Below, piece by piece: positions 35,794 through 43,473 of a stretch of DNA of 64,000 bases. The position numbers and the translations under genes were made by a program. Below the pieces are notes generated by a model. The model ran no database searches. It was given only the letters and a program-made list of their open reading frames with translations, and was not told where the DNA came from. This DNA is from Bacteroidaceae bacterium (GTDB lineage Bacteria > Bacteroidota > Bacteroidia > Bacteroidales > Bacteroidaceae), in assembly GCA_017555845.1 (NCBI GenBank), contig JAFZFO010000013.1, positions 16,798 through 80,797 on the forward strand, in the 5' to 3' direction. Numbering within the stretch: position 1 is the stretch's first letter; the number at the start of each line of letters is the position of its first letter.

Positions 35794-36309
35794 ATGGAAA
35801 AGGATACAGACTCATTAATTAATAAGGTAAAGGAGTTCTCAATCAATGGTTGGGCGCTTGGCGTGTGCCATGGTATCTCGCATTGGGAGCGGGTGGAACG
35901 CAACGGCCTGCTGTTGGCTACCGACGAGGTGAACAGGACTGTTGTTCGCCTCTTTGCCTACTTGCACGACAAGTGGCGCGTTGACAATTGGGAGGATCTT
36001 GAGCACGGCAAGCGTGCTGCCGAGAACCTGCCGGCACTGCGCAGCACATTGCTTGAATGTCTCACGGATGATGAGTTCGAGTTGCTACGCACGGCGTGCG
36101 AATTGCACACTGTGTGCCACAGCACCGGTAACCAAACAATCGATGCTTGCTTTGATGCCGACAGGCTGGACCTTATGCGTGTGGGTATAATCCCAGACCC
36201 TGATAGAATGGCTACCGAACGTGGCAGATACTATGCCGCTAACATGGAGCAGTTCTATGCCGTCACCGGTATGAAGGAGGATGATTACTATTTCTTTGAC
36301 GAGGAGTAA
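35794..36309 (+). CDS. HD-domain phosphohydrolase family protein
   Basis: A 171-residue protein with the HD signature: His30 (GISHWERV), His58-Asp59 (YLHDK), and the distal Asp in DADRLDL (about 121-126), so the metal site looks intact. Substrate unknown; relatives act on nucleotides or cyclic dinucleotides. I chose ATG 35794 rather than the TTG one codon earlier; AGG lies just upstream. It follows the PhnA-like gene and ends before a terminator. Confidence 0.82.
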   Translation: MEKDTDSLINKVKEFSINGWALGVCHGISHWERVERNGLLLATDEVNRTVVRLFAYLHDKWRVDNWEDLEHGKRAAENLPALRSTLLECLTDDEFELLRTACELHTVCHSTGNQTIDACFDADRLDLMRVGIIPDPDRMATERGRYYAANMEQFYAVTGMKEDDYYFFDEE

Positions 36310-36331
36310 TACTAAACGATATGAGAATATA

Positions 36332-36371
36332 AATAGGACATAAGGCTGTAGATTTGGCCTTATGTCCTATT
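36332..36371 (+). terminator. Terminator after the HD-domain gene
   Basis: A 15-bp stem (36332-36346 with 36357-36371) with 10-nt loop, followed by ATTG, 22 nt past the stop. Confidence 0.75.
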
Positions 36372-36416
36372 ATTGTTAAAGTAAACTAAATATAACATAT
36401 TGGCCTTGAAAAGGTA

Positions 36417-36447
36417 TTGACAACCCTTGTTTGTGATTGTATATTTG
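36417..36447 (+). promoter_or_regulatory. Promoter of the orphan exported-protein pair
   Basis: TTG at 36417-36419, exactly 20 nt, then TATATTTG at 36440-36447: a textbook match 45 nt before the first ATG. Confidence 0.75.
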
Positions 36448-36492
36448 TGTGAAACGAAGAAGAATCTTAAAATCAAGTAACAAACACAACAA

Positions 36493-36987
36493 ATGAAAGT
36501 GTTAAAACTCGGTTATGCAGCAATTGTTTTTACGCTTCTCTTTACCATTTTTACAAGTTGTAGTGAGGACAAGAAACAAACTTTTTACTTTACCCTGGAT
36601 GTTTTGGGGTTGTTAAGGGTAAAAGAGCCAATGATTGATATCCCACTTGGAAAACAAGAAGCAGGTAAGGTGTTCTCATTTGCAGACTACTGCGAAGAGG
36701 AATATGACAGCATCTTTTTGGTGTATTCATATTTCAATATAGAAAGAGAAGATTTTCTCAATTTGAAAATGTCGAATAGATTAAGAAGAAAATGCGATAA
36801 CAACACCAATTTTGATTCATTCAATACACTACTTTTTGTACGCGACGGCACCGTTAAAGCCTATTCTAGAATAGAATGCATTGATGCCGATTTTGATTGT
36901 AGAGAGGTAGAAGAGCATTATGTTTTCCCTTTTAAACAAAAGTTTGCATTAGACACAGAAAGGCTTATTCGTTTATACGGGGAATAG
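36493..36987 (+). CDS. Hypothetical lipoprotein
   Basis: A 164-residue protein with a type II signal peptide (lipobox FTSC, Cys at about 23). The mature part is charged and beta-rich (TFYFTLDVLGLLRVKEP, FSFADYCEEEYD); I recognise no domain. It is visibly richer in A+T than its neighbours. A second exported protein of unknown function follows after 51 nt, so the two probably form a unit. Confidence 0.65.
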   Translation: MKVLKLGYAAIVFTLLFTIFTSCSEDKKQTFYFTLDVLGLLRVKEPMIDIPLGKQEAGKVFSFADYCEEEYDSIFLVYSYFNIEREDFLNLKMSNRLRRKCDNNTNFDSFNTLLFVRDGTVKAYSRIECIDADFDCREVEEHYVFPFKQKFALDTERLIRLYGE

Positions 36988-37038
36988 TGTTTTGCCATGT
37001 TTTAGCACAAAACAGATTAATAGAATGACAACTATAAT

Positions 37039-37683
37039 ATGAAACGTATCTTTTTAACAGTACTCTTGTTTAATTTGTTGCTTACTACAACTGTAGCGCA
37101 AAACTTTCCTGTTGATACGGCAAAACTCAACAATGCGTATGCCGCACTTGTAAAAGAACTGCAGAATGTACGCAGGCAAAAAGACTTCTTTAGTGCATTT
37201 CCAAGTTGTTGGAATGATTTTTATTCCACATACAGATATTGCGATAAAGATGGTTACGATTTGTCAATGTACAATCATGCATATGATCACATACAGGCTC
37301 TTGGCATTTGCACTGCGATAAATGACACTGTATTTTGCAATAGACTAATAGCATTGTCTGTTGGGGCATCACTTGATGCGGATGCTCCAAACCATCTGCA
37401 AACGTTACTGCACAATACAATGCAAGAGAAAAATGATGTATTTTTATATCGCTTGTCAAAAATTGAGAAAGGACATCAGATGCAGTTTTGGCAATTTTAT
37501 TGGTCAAGCATAACAGATAGTCAAGATGCGAGAGAAGAATACGTAGAATTATACAACAGAAATAAGGCTGAATACCCGGATATGATGAATATAATGTCCT
37601 TTGCTTTTGATTTCTTTAACAATGGGGTTGTTTATATTTCGCATTTTGAAAATAGTGATAATGGTGTTGAAAGTTCGGAATGA
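37039..37683 (+). CDS. Hypothetical exported protein
   Basis: A 214-residue protein with a signal peptide ending TTTVAQ (about 21) and no lipobox. The mature part is mostly helical with aromatic residues (FPSCWNDFYSTYRYCDKDGY, FWQFYWSSI); no family recognised. It shares the AT-rich composition of the preceding lipoprotein gene, suggesting the pair was acquired together. Confidence 0.6.
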   Translation: MKRIFLTVLLFNLLLTTTVAQNFPVDTAKLNNAYAALVKELQNVRRQKDFFSAFPSCWNDFYSTYRYCDKDGYDLSMYNHAYDHIQALGICTAINDTVFCNRLIALSVGASLDADAPNHLQTLLHNTMQEKNDVFLYRLSKIEKGHQMQFWQFYWSSITDSQDAREEYVELYNRNKAEYPDMMNIMSFAFDFFNNGVVYISHFENSDNGVESSE

Positions 37684-37784
37684 TATACTGATAATGGGGA
37701 TGTGAATATAAATGTTCTTGCAATTGTAAATGTATACAGTCAATGATGTCTTCTTTATTTAACAAAAAATAATCACCATTTTTC

Positions 37785-37813
37785 TTTGAAAATGTGAAAG
37801 CTTGTTATCTTTG
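37785..37813 (+). promoter_or_regulatory. Promoter of the nitroreductase gene
   Basis: TTTG at 37785-37788 and TATCTTTG at 37806-37813 with a 17-nt spacer, slightly short of ideal; the ATG is 24 nt downstream of the -7 box. Confidence 0.6.
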
Positions 37814-37837
37814 CGAGGTATATAAATCTTAACGCGT

Positions 37838-38515
37838 ATGAATTTATTCAAGACTTTGGCTTGTGGCTTGTCGTTGGTGGCGGCTGTGGCGTGTGGTGGT
37901 GATAATGACTGCAAAAAAGAGTGTAATGGTGGCGACTGCGCTACAAAGTGTACAAAAAATGAGTGTATGGAAAAGAGTGAATGCAAAAAGAATGCGGCTA
38001 TTGAGAACATCATGTCACGCCGCAGTATAAGGAACTATAAGCAGCAGGCTGTGCCTCGCGAGGTGTTGAACCAGATTATGGAGTGTGGCGTGAATGCACC
38101 CAATGCATTGAATCGCCAGTCGTGGGAGGTGCGCATTGTTGACAATCCAGAGTTACAGGCGCAGATTAAGGAGGCTATGATGGCTACAGGCAACGAGCGT
38201 GCTGCAGGCTGTTTCTACAATGCTCCGGTGTGGGTGTTCATTGCCCAGGACAGCGCTTTCCCGTTTGCTGCGTATGACTGTGGATTGATGGCCGAGAACA
38301 TGATGCTTGCTGCCAATGCAATGGGTGTTGGCTCGGTGTGCCTTGGTAGCCCTGTGTTCATGATCAAGGAGAGCCCAATGAAGGATGCTGTGCTTGAGAA
38401 ACTCGGCTTCAGTGAGGGCTATGAGCTTTGCCTGTGTATCTCAATGGGTTATCCCGAGGGTGAGACGCCCGAGGCGAAGCCAAGGGATCTTAACAAGGTG
38501 AAGTTTGTTGATTGA
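37838..38515 (+). CDS. Nitroreductase-family lipoprotein with Cys-rich linker
   Basis: A 225-residue protein: type II signal peptide with lipobox LVAAVAC (Cys19), a 30-residue linker holding six Cys (25, 29, 34, 38, 43, 49) among Lys, Glu and Asn, then a nitroreductase FMN fold from about 54 (SRRSIRNYKQQ) to 220 (PEGETPEAKPR). Nitroreductases use FMN and NAD(P)H and are normally cytosolic; a lipidated, exported form needs a different electron source. The regular Cys spacing suggests metal binding or redox relay, which is inference. It ends at a terminator shared with glsA. Confidence 0.82.
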   Translation: MNLFKTLACGLSLVAAVACGGDNDCKKECNGGDCATKCTKNECMEKSECKKNAAIENIMSRRSIRNYKQQAVPREVLNQIMECGVNAPNALNRQSWEVRIVDNPELQAQIKEAMMATGNERAAGCFYNAPVWVFIAQDSAFPFAAYDCGLMAENMMLAANAMGVGSVCLGSPVFMIKESPMKDAVLEKLGFSEGYELCLCISMGYPEGETPEAKPRDLNKVKFVD

Positions 38516-38538
38516 GAAACTTTGTGTGTGAGATAACG

Positions 38539-38573
38539 AGAATAGGATAGCTTGTGGCTATCCTATTCTTGTT
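38539..38573. terminator. Bidirectional terminator between the nitroreductase and glsA
   Basis: A 13-bp stem AGAATAGGATAGC / GCTATCCTATTCT with 5-nt loop, then TGTTTT on plus; it lies immediately past the glsA stop on minus. Confidence 0.8.
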
Positions 38574-39563
38574 TTATACAGGAGCGGGTTGGTGCTCTAC
38601 CATCACGGCGCGTTCGCCGTTGAAGATGTGGAGCCGCAATTCTTCCATGATGTAGCGTATGGCAAGCTGGGCTTTCACGGAGTTGCCTGCCTTGTCAATT
38701 GGCGGCGCGAATGCGGCTATACCAAAGATACCGGGAAGTACACCTATGATACCGCCGCCCACGCCTGATTTGGCAGGTATGCCTGTCCTGAACATCCAGT
38801 CGCCTGTGTATTCATACATTCCCACACTGGCAATCATGGATGTTATCTTCTCGCTGAGTGCAGCAGGGAAGACTCTCCTTTTTGTCACAGGGTTATATCC
38901 GCCGAAAGCAATGGTCGCTGCCATGGTAGAGAGTTGTGTGGCTGTCACGCCCAGTGAGCATTGGCGAGTGTACAGGTCGAGCGACATTTCGGGGTCGTCA
39001 TATATGCGGTCGTAACCCTTAAGCAGCCACGCGATGGCGCGGTTGTTGTGGTTGCTTACGCTCTCGGACTTGTAGAGCTCGTTTATCAGCTGTGGTTCAC
39101 TGCCACACAGCTCGGTAATATTCTGCACCATTGTCTCCCACTTCCCGCGGCTGTTTCCAACCGGGCAAACCATACTCACGGCAGATATAGCCCCTGCATT
39201 TACCAAAGGGGTAGAAGGGTGCTCGTTCTCGAGCAGTATCGCCAGTATGGAATTGAATGGCATTCCGGTTGCGTCTGCACCAATCATGTCGATGATTGTT
39301 TCGGGTCCGTACTCCTTGAGCACCAGCAGTGCTGTTGCCACCTTGGATATTGACTCAATGCCGAACCGATAGTTACAGTCACCCACTGTGAGTACCTCGC
39401 CATCCTTCAGGCAAATTGATATGCCGAAAAGGTCTTTGTCTACATTGGCAAGATATGGTATGTAATCGGCATTCTTGCCGCTGGTGTTTCCTTTGAAACG
39501 CCTGTATGCCTCATAGAGGGCTGCCTTCAGTTCCTCGCGTGTTATCCTTCTATCCCTGTCCAT
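38574..39563 (-). CDS. glsA: Glutaminase A
   Basis: A 329-residue serine-dependent beta-lactamase-like glutaminase converting glutamine to glutamate and ammonia. The catalytic Ser71-x-x-Lys74 (ESISKVA) is present, along with the conserved NAGAI segment (about 137-141) and the Tyr-containing YTRQCSLGVTA region. It follows gadB on the same strand; together they make ammonia and GABA from glutamine and so consume protons, the known gls-gad acid-resistance module. A repeat-laden 243-nt gap separates the two genes. Confidence 0.95.
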   Translation of the reverse strand: MDRDRRITREELKAALYEAYRRFKGNTSGKNADYIPYLANVDKDLFGISICLKDGEVLTVGDCNYRFGIESISKVATALLVLKEYGPETIIDMIGADATGMPFNSILAILLENEHPSTPLVNAGAISAVSMVCPVGNSRGKWETMVQNITELCGSEPQLINELYKSESVSNHNNRAIAWLLKGYDRIYDDPEMSLDLYTRQCSLGVTATQLSTMAATIAFGGYNPVTKRRVFPAALSEKITSMIASVGMYEYTGDWMFRTGIPAKSGVGGGIIGVLPGIFGIAAFAPPIDKAGNSVKAQLAIRYIMEELRLHIFNGERAVMVEHQPAPV

Positions 39564-39614
39564 AAAATTTTCTTGTTATTGTTTTTTTTGTTGTAATTGC
39601 CTGTTGTGCGAATT

Positions 39615-39640
39615 GTCATACTGAGCGTAGCGAAGTATCT
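39615..39640 (+). repeat. REP-like dispersed repeat, copy B
   Basis: Reads GTCATACTGAGCGTAGCGAA then GTATCT. It pairs with an inverted copy at 39656-39682 to form a potential stem-loop between gadB and glsA. Confidence 0.75.
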
Positions 39641-39655
39641 TTTTTGAGACACATA

Positions 39656-39682
39656 GATCCTTCACATACGTTCAGGATGACA
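39656..39682 (-). repeat. REP-like dispersed repeat, inverted partner of copy B
   Basis: On minus it reads GTCATCCTGAACGTATGTGA and ends AGGATCT, the same family core in inverted orientation 16 nt from copy B. Confidence 0.7.
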
Positions 39683-39696
39683 AACATTTCGTTTTT

Positions 39697-39780
39697 ACCT
39701 TTAACCACACTTCGTGTGCTTGAACCTCGACTGCGCTCGTTGCAAGAACTCAAGCGAGCTTGGTTCTAACTCGCTTGCAC
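39697..39780. repeat. Dispersed repeat, family B, copy 2
   Basis: Contains CCTTTAACCACACTTCGTGT, GCTTGAACCTCGACTGCGCT and an AACTCAAGCGAGCTTGGTTC run, closely matching 14491-14571. It is followed by short CCTTTAACC repeats up to the gadB stop. Confidence 0.65.
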
Positions 39781-39806
39781 GAGCTTTCACCTTTAACCTT
39801 TTACCT

Positions 39807-41234
39807 TTAACCTTTACCGGTGTGGGTGTATACCGTTCCCTTGACCTTGATGTTGCTCTCGATGCTCAGGCGCGACGGTGTGGGGTACTGCAGTTTCTCA
39901 AGTTCGGCTACTGCTGCCTCAATGTCGCCAAGCAACTGGTCGGCCATGTCGCGGCTGAATCCCTGGCGCACCACAATGCGCATCACGATGGTTGTCTCAA
40001 GTGTCTTTGGCAATGTGTAGGCCGGTACCATCCAACCGTTCTGGCGCAGTTTGTCCTGCAAGTCGTACAGCGTCCACTTGGCCTGCTTTGCATGCTCCTT
40101 CTTCATCTCCCAGATGAAGAGCGGGTTGCACACCTCGGTGCTGTAGTTCTGGAATGGCTTCATCTTGCCAATGGCGCTATGCAGGTACTTTGCCACCTCC
40201 ATTGAGTTGCTCTGTATGTCCTTGTAACCCTCGAAACCAAGACGTATGAACTGGTAGTACTGTCCAAGGATCTGTGCTGCAGGGCGCGAGAAGTTAAGGC
40301 CCACCTGTGTGACATCGGCACCAAGATAGTTGACACTGAACGACATGCTGTCGGGGAGGAACTTCTTGTCTTTCCAAATAACCCAACCCAAGCCGGGGTA
40401 TACAAGACCGTATTTGTGGCCGCTGGTGCTGATGGAGAGAACCCATTTCAGGCGGAAATCCCACTCAAGTCCGGGGTTGATGAAAGGCATAATGAAACCG
40501 CCCGATGCTGCATCCACGTGGATGGGGATGTCGTAGCCTGTCTTCTTGTTGTACTCCTCGAGTGCATCGTTGAGGGCCTTGACATCGTCGTTGAGTCCGG
40601 TCCATGTCACGCCCATGATGGGGACAACGCAGATGGTGTTCTCGTCGCACATGGCAATGGCGTCCTTGGGGTCGAGGGTGAGTTTCTCGCTGCTGAGGGG
40701 TACGGTGCGCATCTCAATCTGCCACAGCTGCGCGAACTTTTCCCATACCACCTGGTATGCTGCCGAGATTACAAAGTTTGGCTTGTCGCATGGCTTGCCC
40801 TGGGCTGTGCGGCGCTTTTTCCATCGCTGCCACGCCGCCACGCCACCAAGCATGCAGGCTTCGCTCGAACCTATGCCCAATGCTCCGGCTTTCCATTTGG
40901 CCTGCTCGGGGCTGTTCCACAGGTTGGCGATGATGTTGATGCACTTGGCACACATCACTGCTACACGCGGATATTCGGTCTCGTCGATGTAGTTGATGTC
41001 AATGGCATCGTTCATCAGCTTGGTGGCGTAAGGATCCATGTATGTTGTCACAAACGTCGCCATGTTCAAGCGTGGTTGAGTCTGTGCGATTGTCTCGTCC
41101 TTTACCATACGGTAGGCAATCTCAGGGGTGGTGGGATGCTGCGGTATTTTGTCGCATGGTGCACTCTTGAGCATCTCCTCCGAACCGAATACCGATGTGG
41201 TCACTGTTGTCTTGCAATTTTCCTGTTTCATCAT
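39807..41234 (-). CDS. gadB: Glutamate decarboxylase
   Basis: A 475-residue PLP enzyme converting glutamate to GABA and CO2 with uptake of a proton. The PLP lysine is Lys274 (SGHKYGLVYPG); the cofactor Asp is in HVDAASGGF (239-247) and GSSEA is at 122-126. The C-terminus ends VYTHTGKG, recalling the His-containing plug of E. coli GadB that closes the active site at neutral pH. Two in-frame ATGs (41234, 41231) are equivalent. It precedes glsA; the GABA antiporter gadC is not in the window. Confidence 0.95.
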   Translation of the reverse strand: MMKQENCKTTVTTSVFGSEEMLKSAPCDKIPQHPTTPEIAYRMVKDETIAQTQPRLNMATFVTTYMDPYATKLMNDAIDINYIDETEYPRVAVMCAKCINIIANLWNSPEQAKWKAGALGIGSSEACMLGGVAAWQRWKKRRTAQGKPCDKPNFVISAAYQVVWEKFAQLWQIEMRTVPLSSEKLTLDPKDAIAMCDENTICVVPIMGVTWTGLNDDVKALNDALEEYNKKTGYDIPIHVDAASGGFIMPFINPGLEWDFRLKWVLSISTSGHKYGLVYPGLGWVIWKDKKFLPDSMSFSVNYLGADVTQVGLNFSRPAAQILGQYYQFIRLGFEGYKDIQSNSMEVAKYLHSAIGKMKPFQNYSTEVCNPLFIWEMKKEHAKQAKWTLYDLQDKLRQNGWMVPAYTLPKTLETTIVMRIVVRQGFSRDMADQLLGDIEAAVAELEKLQYPTPSRLSIESNIKVKGTVYTHTGKG

Positions 41235-41656
41235 TCTTCAATATTTAATGGGGTTTATAAAAAGGTAATGTAAAAATGGAACATTGCACTCTGTGATAGG
41301 GTTCACTCTTTTGTATTTTTTATGACATGACCATTCTCGTGTATTCCTTATATATGGAGTTTGTTGGTGTGTGTAATTTTTACACAATTTGAGATATTGT
41401 TGTAAAGGCTGTACTTTATCTGGTCAATCAGGTTGCTTATTTTTGATGTATGGTGTTTTTTTACCATGGAATTTTGCCTTTGTCTCATTTTTGAATGATT
41501 TAATACACTGTTGAAATGCTTTAAAAGTCTAATTTTAGGCCTATTTTTTTTTTCTGAATTTTGGTTTGATTTTGAACAAAGATTGTTTATATTTGAAAAC
41601 CACGCCTCTTGAAAAGAGGGGGTTTGTAATGTTTATAGATTAAAAATAACAATATT
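41235..41656. other. Intergenic region upstream of the pilus-like operon
   Basis: About 420 nt of very AT-rich sequence between divergent gadB and the fimbrillin-like operon. No ORF is supported. It holds the well-formed promoter at 41565-41595 and a long T tract near 41544-41553; I see no clear gadB promoter. Confidence 0.7.
41565..41595 (+). promoter_or_regulatory. Promoter of the pilus-like operon
   Basis: TTTG at 41565-41568, exactly 19 nt, TATATTTG at 41588-41595; the transcript would start near 41602 with a leader of about 55 nt. Confidence 0.8.
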
Positions 41657-43420
41657 ATGTCAAGATTTTTCTCAACTCTTTTGGCTTTGGTGTCATTGAC
41701 TATGCTGAATGTATCATGCAACAATGACGATTTCAATGAAGTGTTGCCGGATGATGGCGCAGTAGAGGTGTCATTTGTACTTGATGTTGAAGCAGTGCAT
41801 TCAACCCGTGCAATCAGTGATGGAACAGGTGCTACACAGTTGATGTATGCTGTATTTGATGAGAATGATCAGGTTGTCATCCCAAAGGCTGTGAAAGACA
41901 AGGTTTCGTCATTGCTGACTGCAAATGGTTACACCATGTCTATCTCCTTGCCCAAAGGTAATGTGTACCGTGTGGTATTCTGGGCGCAGAATCCTGAATG
42001 CCAGGCATATGATGTGGCTGATGACATGAATGTTACCATTGATTACACCGGTATCAACAACGATGAGTCACGCGATGCCTTCTTTGCTTATACAGAGCAG
42101 TTCAAGGTCGATCATAATACATCGGTATCCGTTGTGCTCAGACGTCCGTTTGCACAGGTTAACGTAGGTGCTTATCCATATGATATGGAACACGCGCATG
42201 AAGCGGGTGTTGACATAGCAATGTCAAGCGCCATCATCAAGTGTGTGCCAAATTCAATCAACTTGCTCGATGGTACAACTGATGGTGAGGTTGACGTTAC
42301 CTATACACTCTCAGCAAGACCTGCCGAGAATCTTCTTGTAGACGTTGATGAGAATGGTGTTGCCGAGGTATATGAGTATCTTTCAATGTCTTATCTGCTT
42401 GCAACACCAGAGGGTTCAGTGCATGAGATGGCATTCGGCTTCACAAATGAGGATGAGACAAAACAGATTGAGTTCAATGATGGACTTGAGACAGTTCCCG
42501 TCAAGCGTAATTGGCGTACAAACATCGTTGGACAGGTGCTCACAGGCAATGTCTCTTTCAATATCAAGATTGATCCTACATACGAGGGCGAGACAATCAA
42601 TTCAGCAGGTCTTTACTACAATTTCAGCGAGGATACTGAAATTGTGGACAAGGTGTTTGCTTTCAATACATACGAGGCTGCGACCTTTACATCGGAGAAT
42701 AACAACCTGTTGACTTTTGAGAATGTTGAGTTCTCGGGCAAGGTACAGTATATCGCGTTCGGTGAGTATAAGAAAAACGAGAAGGGTGTCGTTGTGGTTC
42801 CATTTACCAATGTCCTTACAAACGTTGTTGCAAAGGATATGGTGGTAACTCATTCAAAAGGTATCGTGAACGTGGAGTCTGTTGACTACATGGCGCCGCT
42901 GATATTCTTGCGTGGCGAGTCAACATTGAACAATTGTGAATTTACAGGTGCAACATGTATTGCTGAAACATACACCGACTATTGGGGCGATGACCACGAG
43001 GTAATGGTATATGATTGTGGTGTGCCTAATGAATGTAATGCGGTTTTCAATGACTGTACTATAGGTACAATGTATGCATGGAGCCACTCGCAGGTTACAT
43101 TAAACAATACAAATGTGGAATATTTGAGATGCAGTACTCACAACCAGTCTGATGCCAAGGCTCACCTGACTATCAATGCAGGCTGTACGGTCGAGACTAT
43201 TGTCGTGACAAGTTCAAGTACTGCCCAGAGATATAAGGATTCTGAGGGTAATACACATTGGACTGCTACTCCATGGGCTCCACGCCTTACCATAAAGGCC
43301 GGTGCGACAGTCAAGGTCTTGGATATGAATGGCCGTAGCAGATATGACAAGAATGGAAACCTTGACCTTGTAATTGAAGATGGTGCTATCGTCGAGTCTA
43401 TCATAAACGAAGCTGAATAA
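41657..43420 (+). CDS. Type V pilin/fimbrillin-like lipoprotein with beta-repeat C-terminus (gene 1 of 5)
   Basis: A 587-residue lipoprotein (lipobox NVSC, Cys21). After a 30-residue linker comes STR51-A52-ISDG, the position and residues at which type V pilins such as FimA are cut by an Arg protease. The 60-320 part is a fimbrillin/DUF6562-like beta domain with VFWAQN, RRPFAQVNVG and NWRTNIVGQVLT motifs, shared with genes 2 and 5. Residues about 340-587 form a second beta-rich region of short repeats (TLNNCEFTGAT, VTLNNTNVEYLRC, LTINAGCTVETIVV) suggestive of a beta-helix, so it may be a tip adhesin. Outer-membrane export is inferred. Confidence 0.75.
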   Translation: MSRFFSTLLALVSLTMLNVSCNNDDFNEVLPDDGAVEVSFVLDVEAVHSTRAISDGTGATQLMYAVFDENDQVVIPKAVKDKVSSLLTANGYTMSISLPKGNVYRVVFWAQNPECQAYDVADDMNVTIDYTGINNDESRDAFFAYTEQFKVDHNTSVSVVLRRPFAQVNVGAYPYDMEHAHEAGVDIAMSSAIIKCVPNSINLLDGTTDGEVDVTYTLSARPAENLLVDVDENGVAEVYEYLSMSYLLATPEGSVHEMAFGFTNEDETKQIEFNDGLETVPVKRNWRTNIVGQVLTGNVSFNIKIDPTYEGETINSAGLYYNFSEDTEIVDKVFAFNTYEAATFTSENNNLLTFENVEFSGKVQYIAFGEYKKNEKGVVVVPFTNVLTNVVAKDMVVTHSKGIVNVESVDYMAPLIFLRGESTLNNCEFTGATCIAETYTDYWGDDHEVMVYDCGVPNECNAVFNDCTIGTMYAWSHSQVTLNNTNVEYLRCSTHNQSDAKAHLTINAGCTVETIVVTSSSTAQRYKDSEGNTHWTATPWAPRLTIKAGATVKVLDMNGRSRYDKNGNLDLVIEDGAIVESIINEAE

Positions 43421-43473
43421 GATAAAGAATACTCTGTCTCTGAAATTTTCATACTAGTGCAGGATATATTCTG

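Noticed and set aside
40416-41273. 285-codon plus-strand frame opposite gadB
   Set aside because: Antisense shadow of gadB; no family resemblance.
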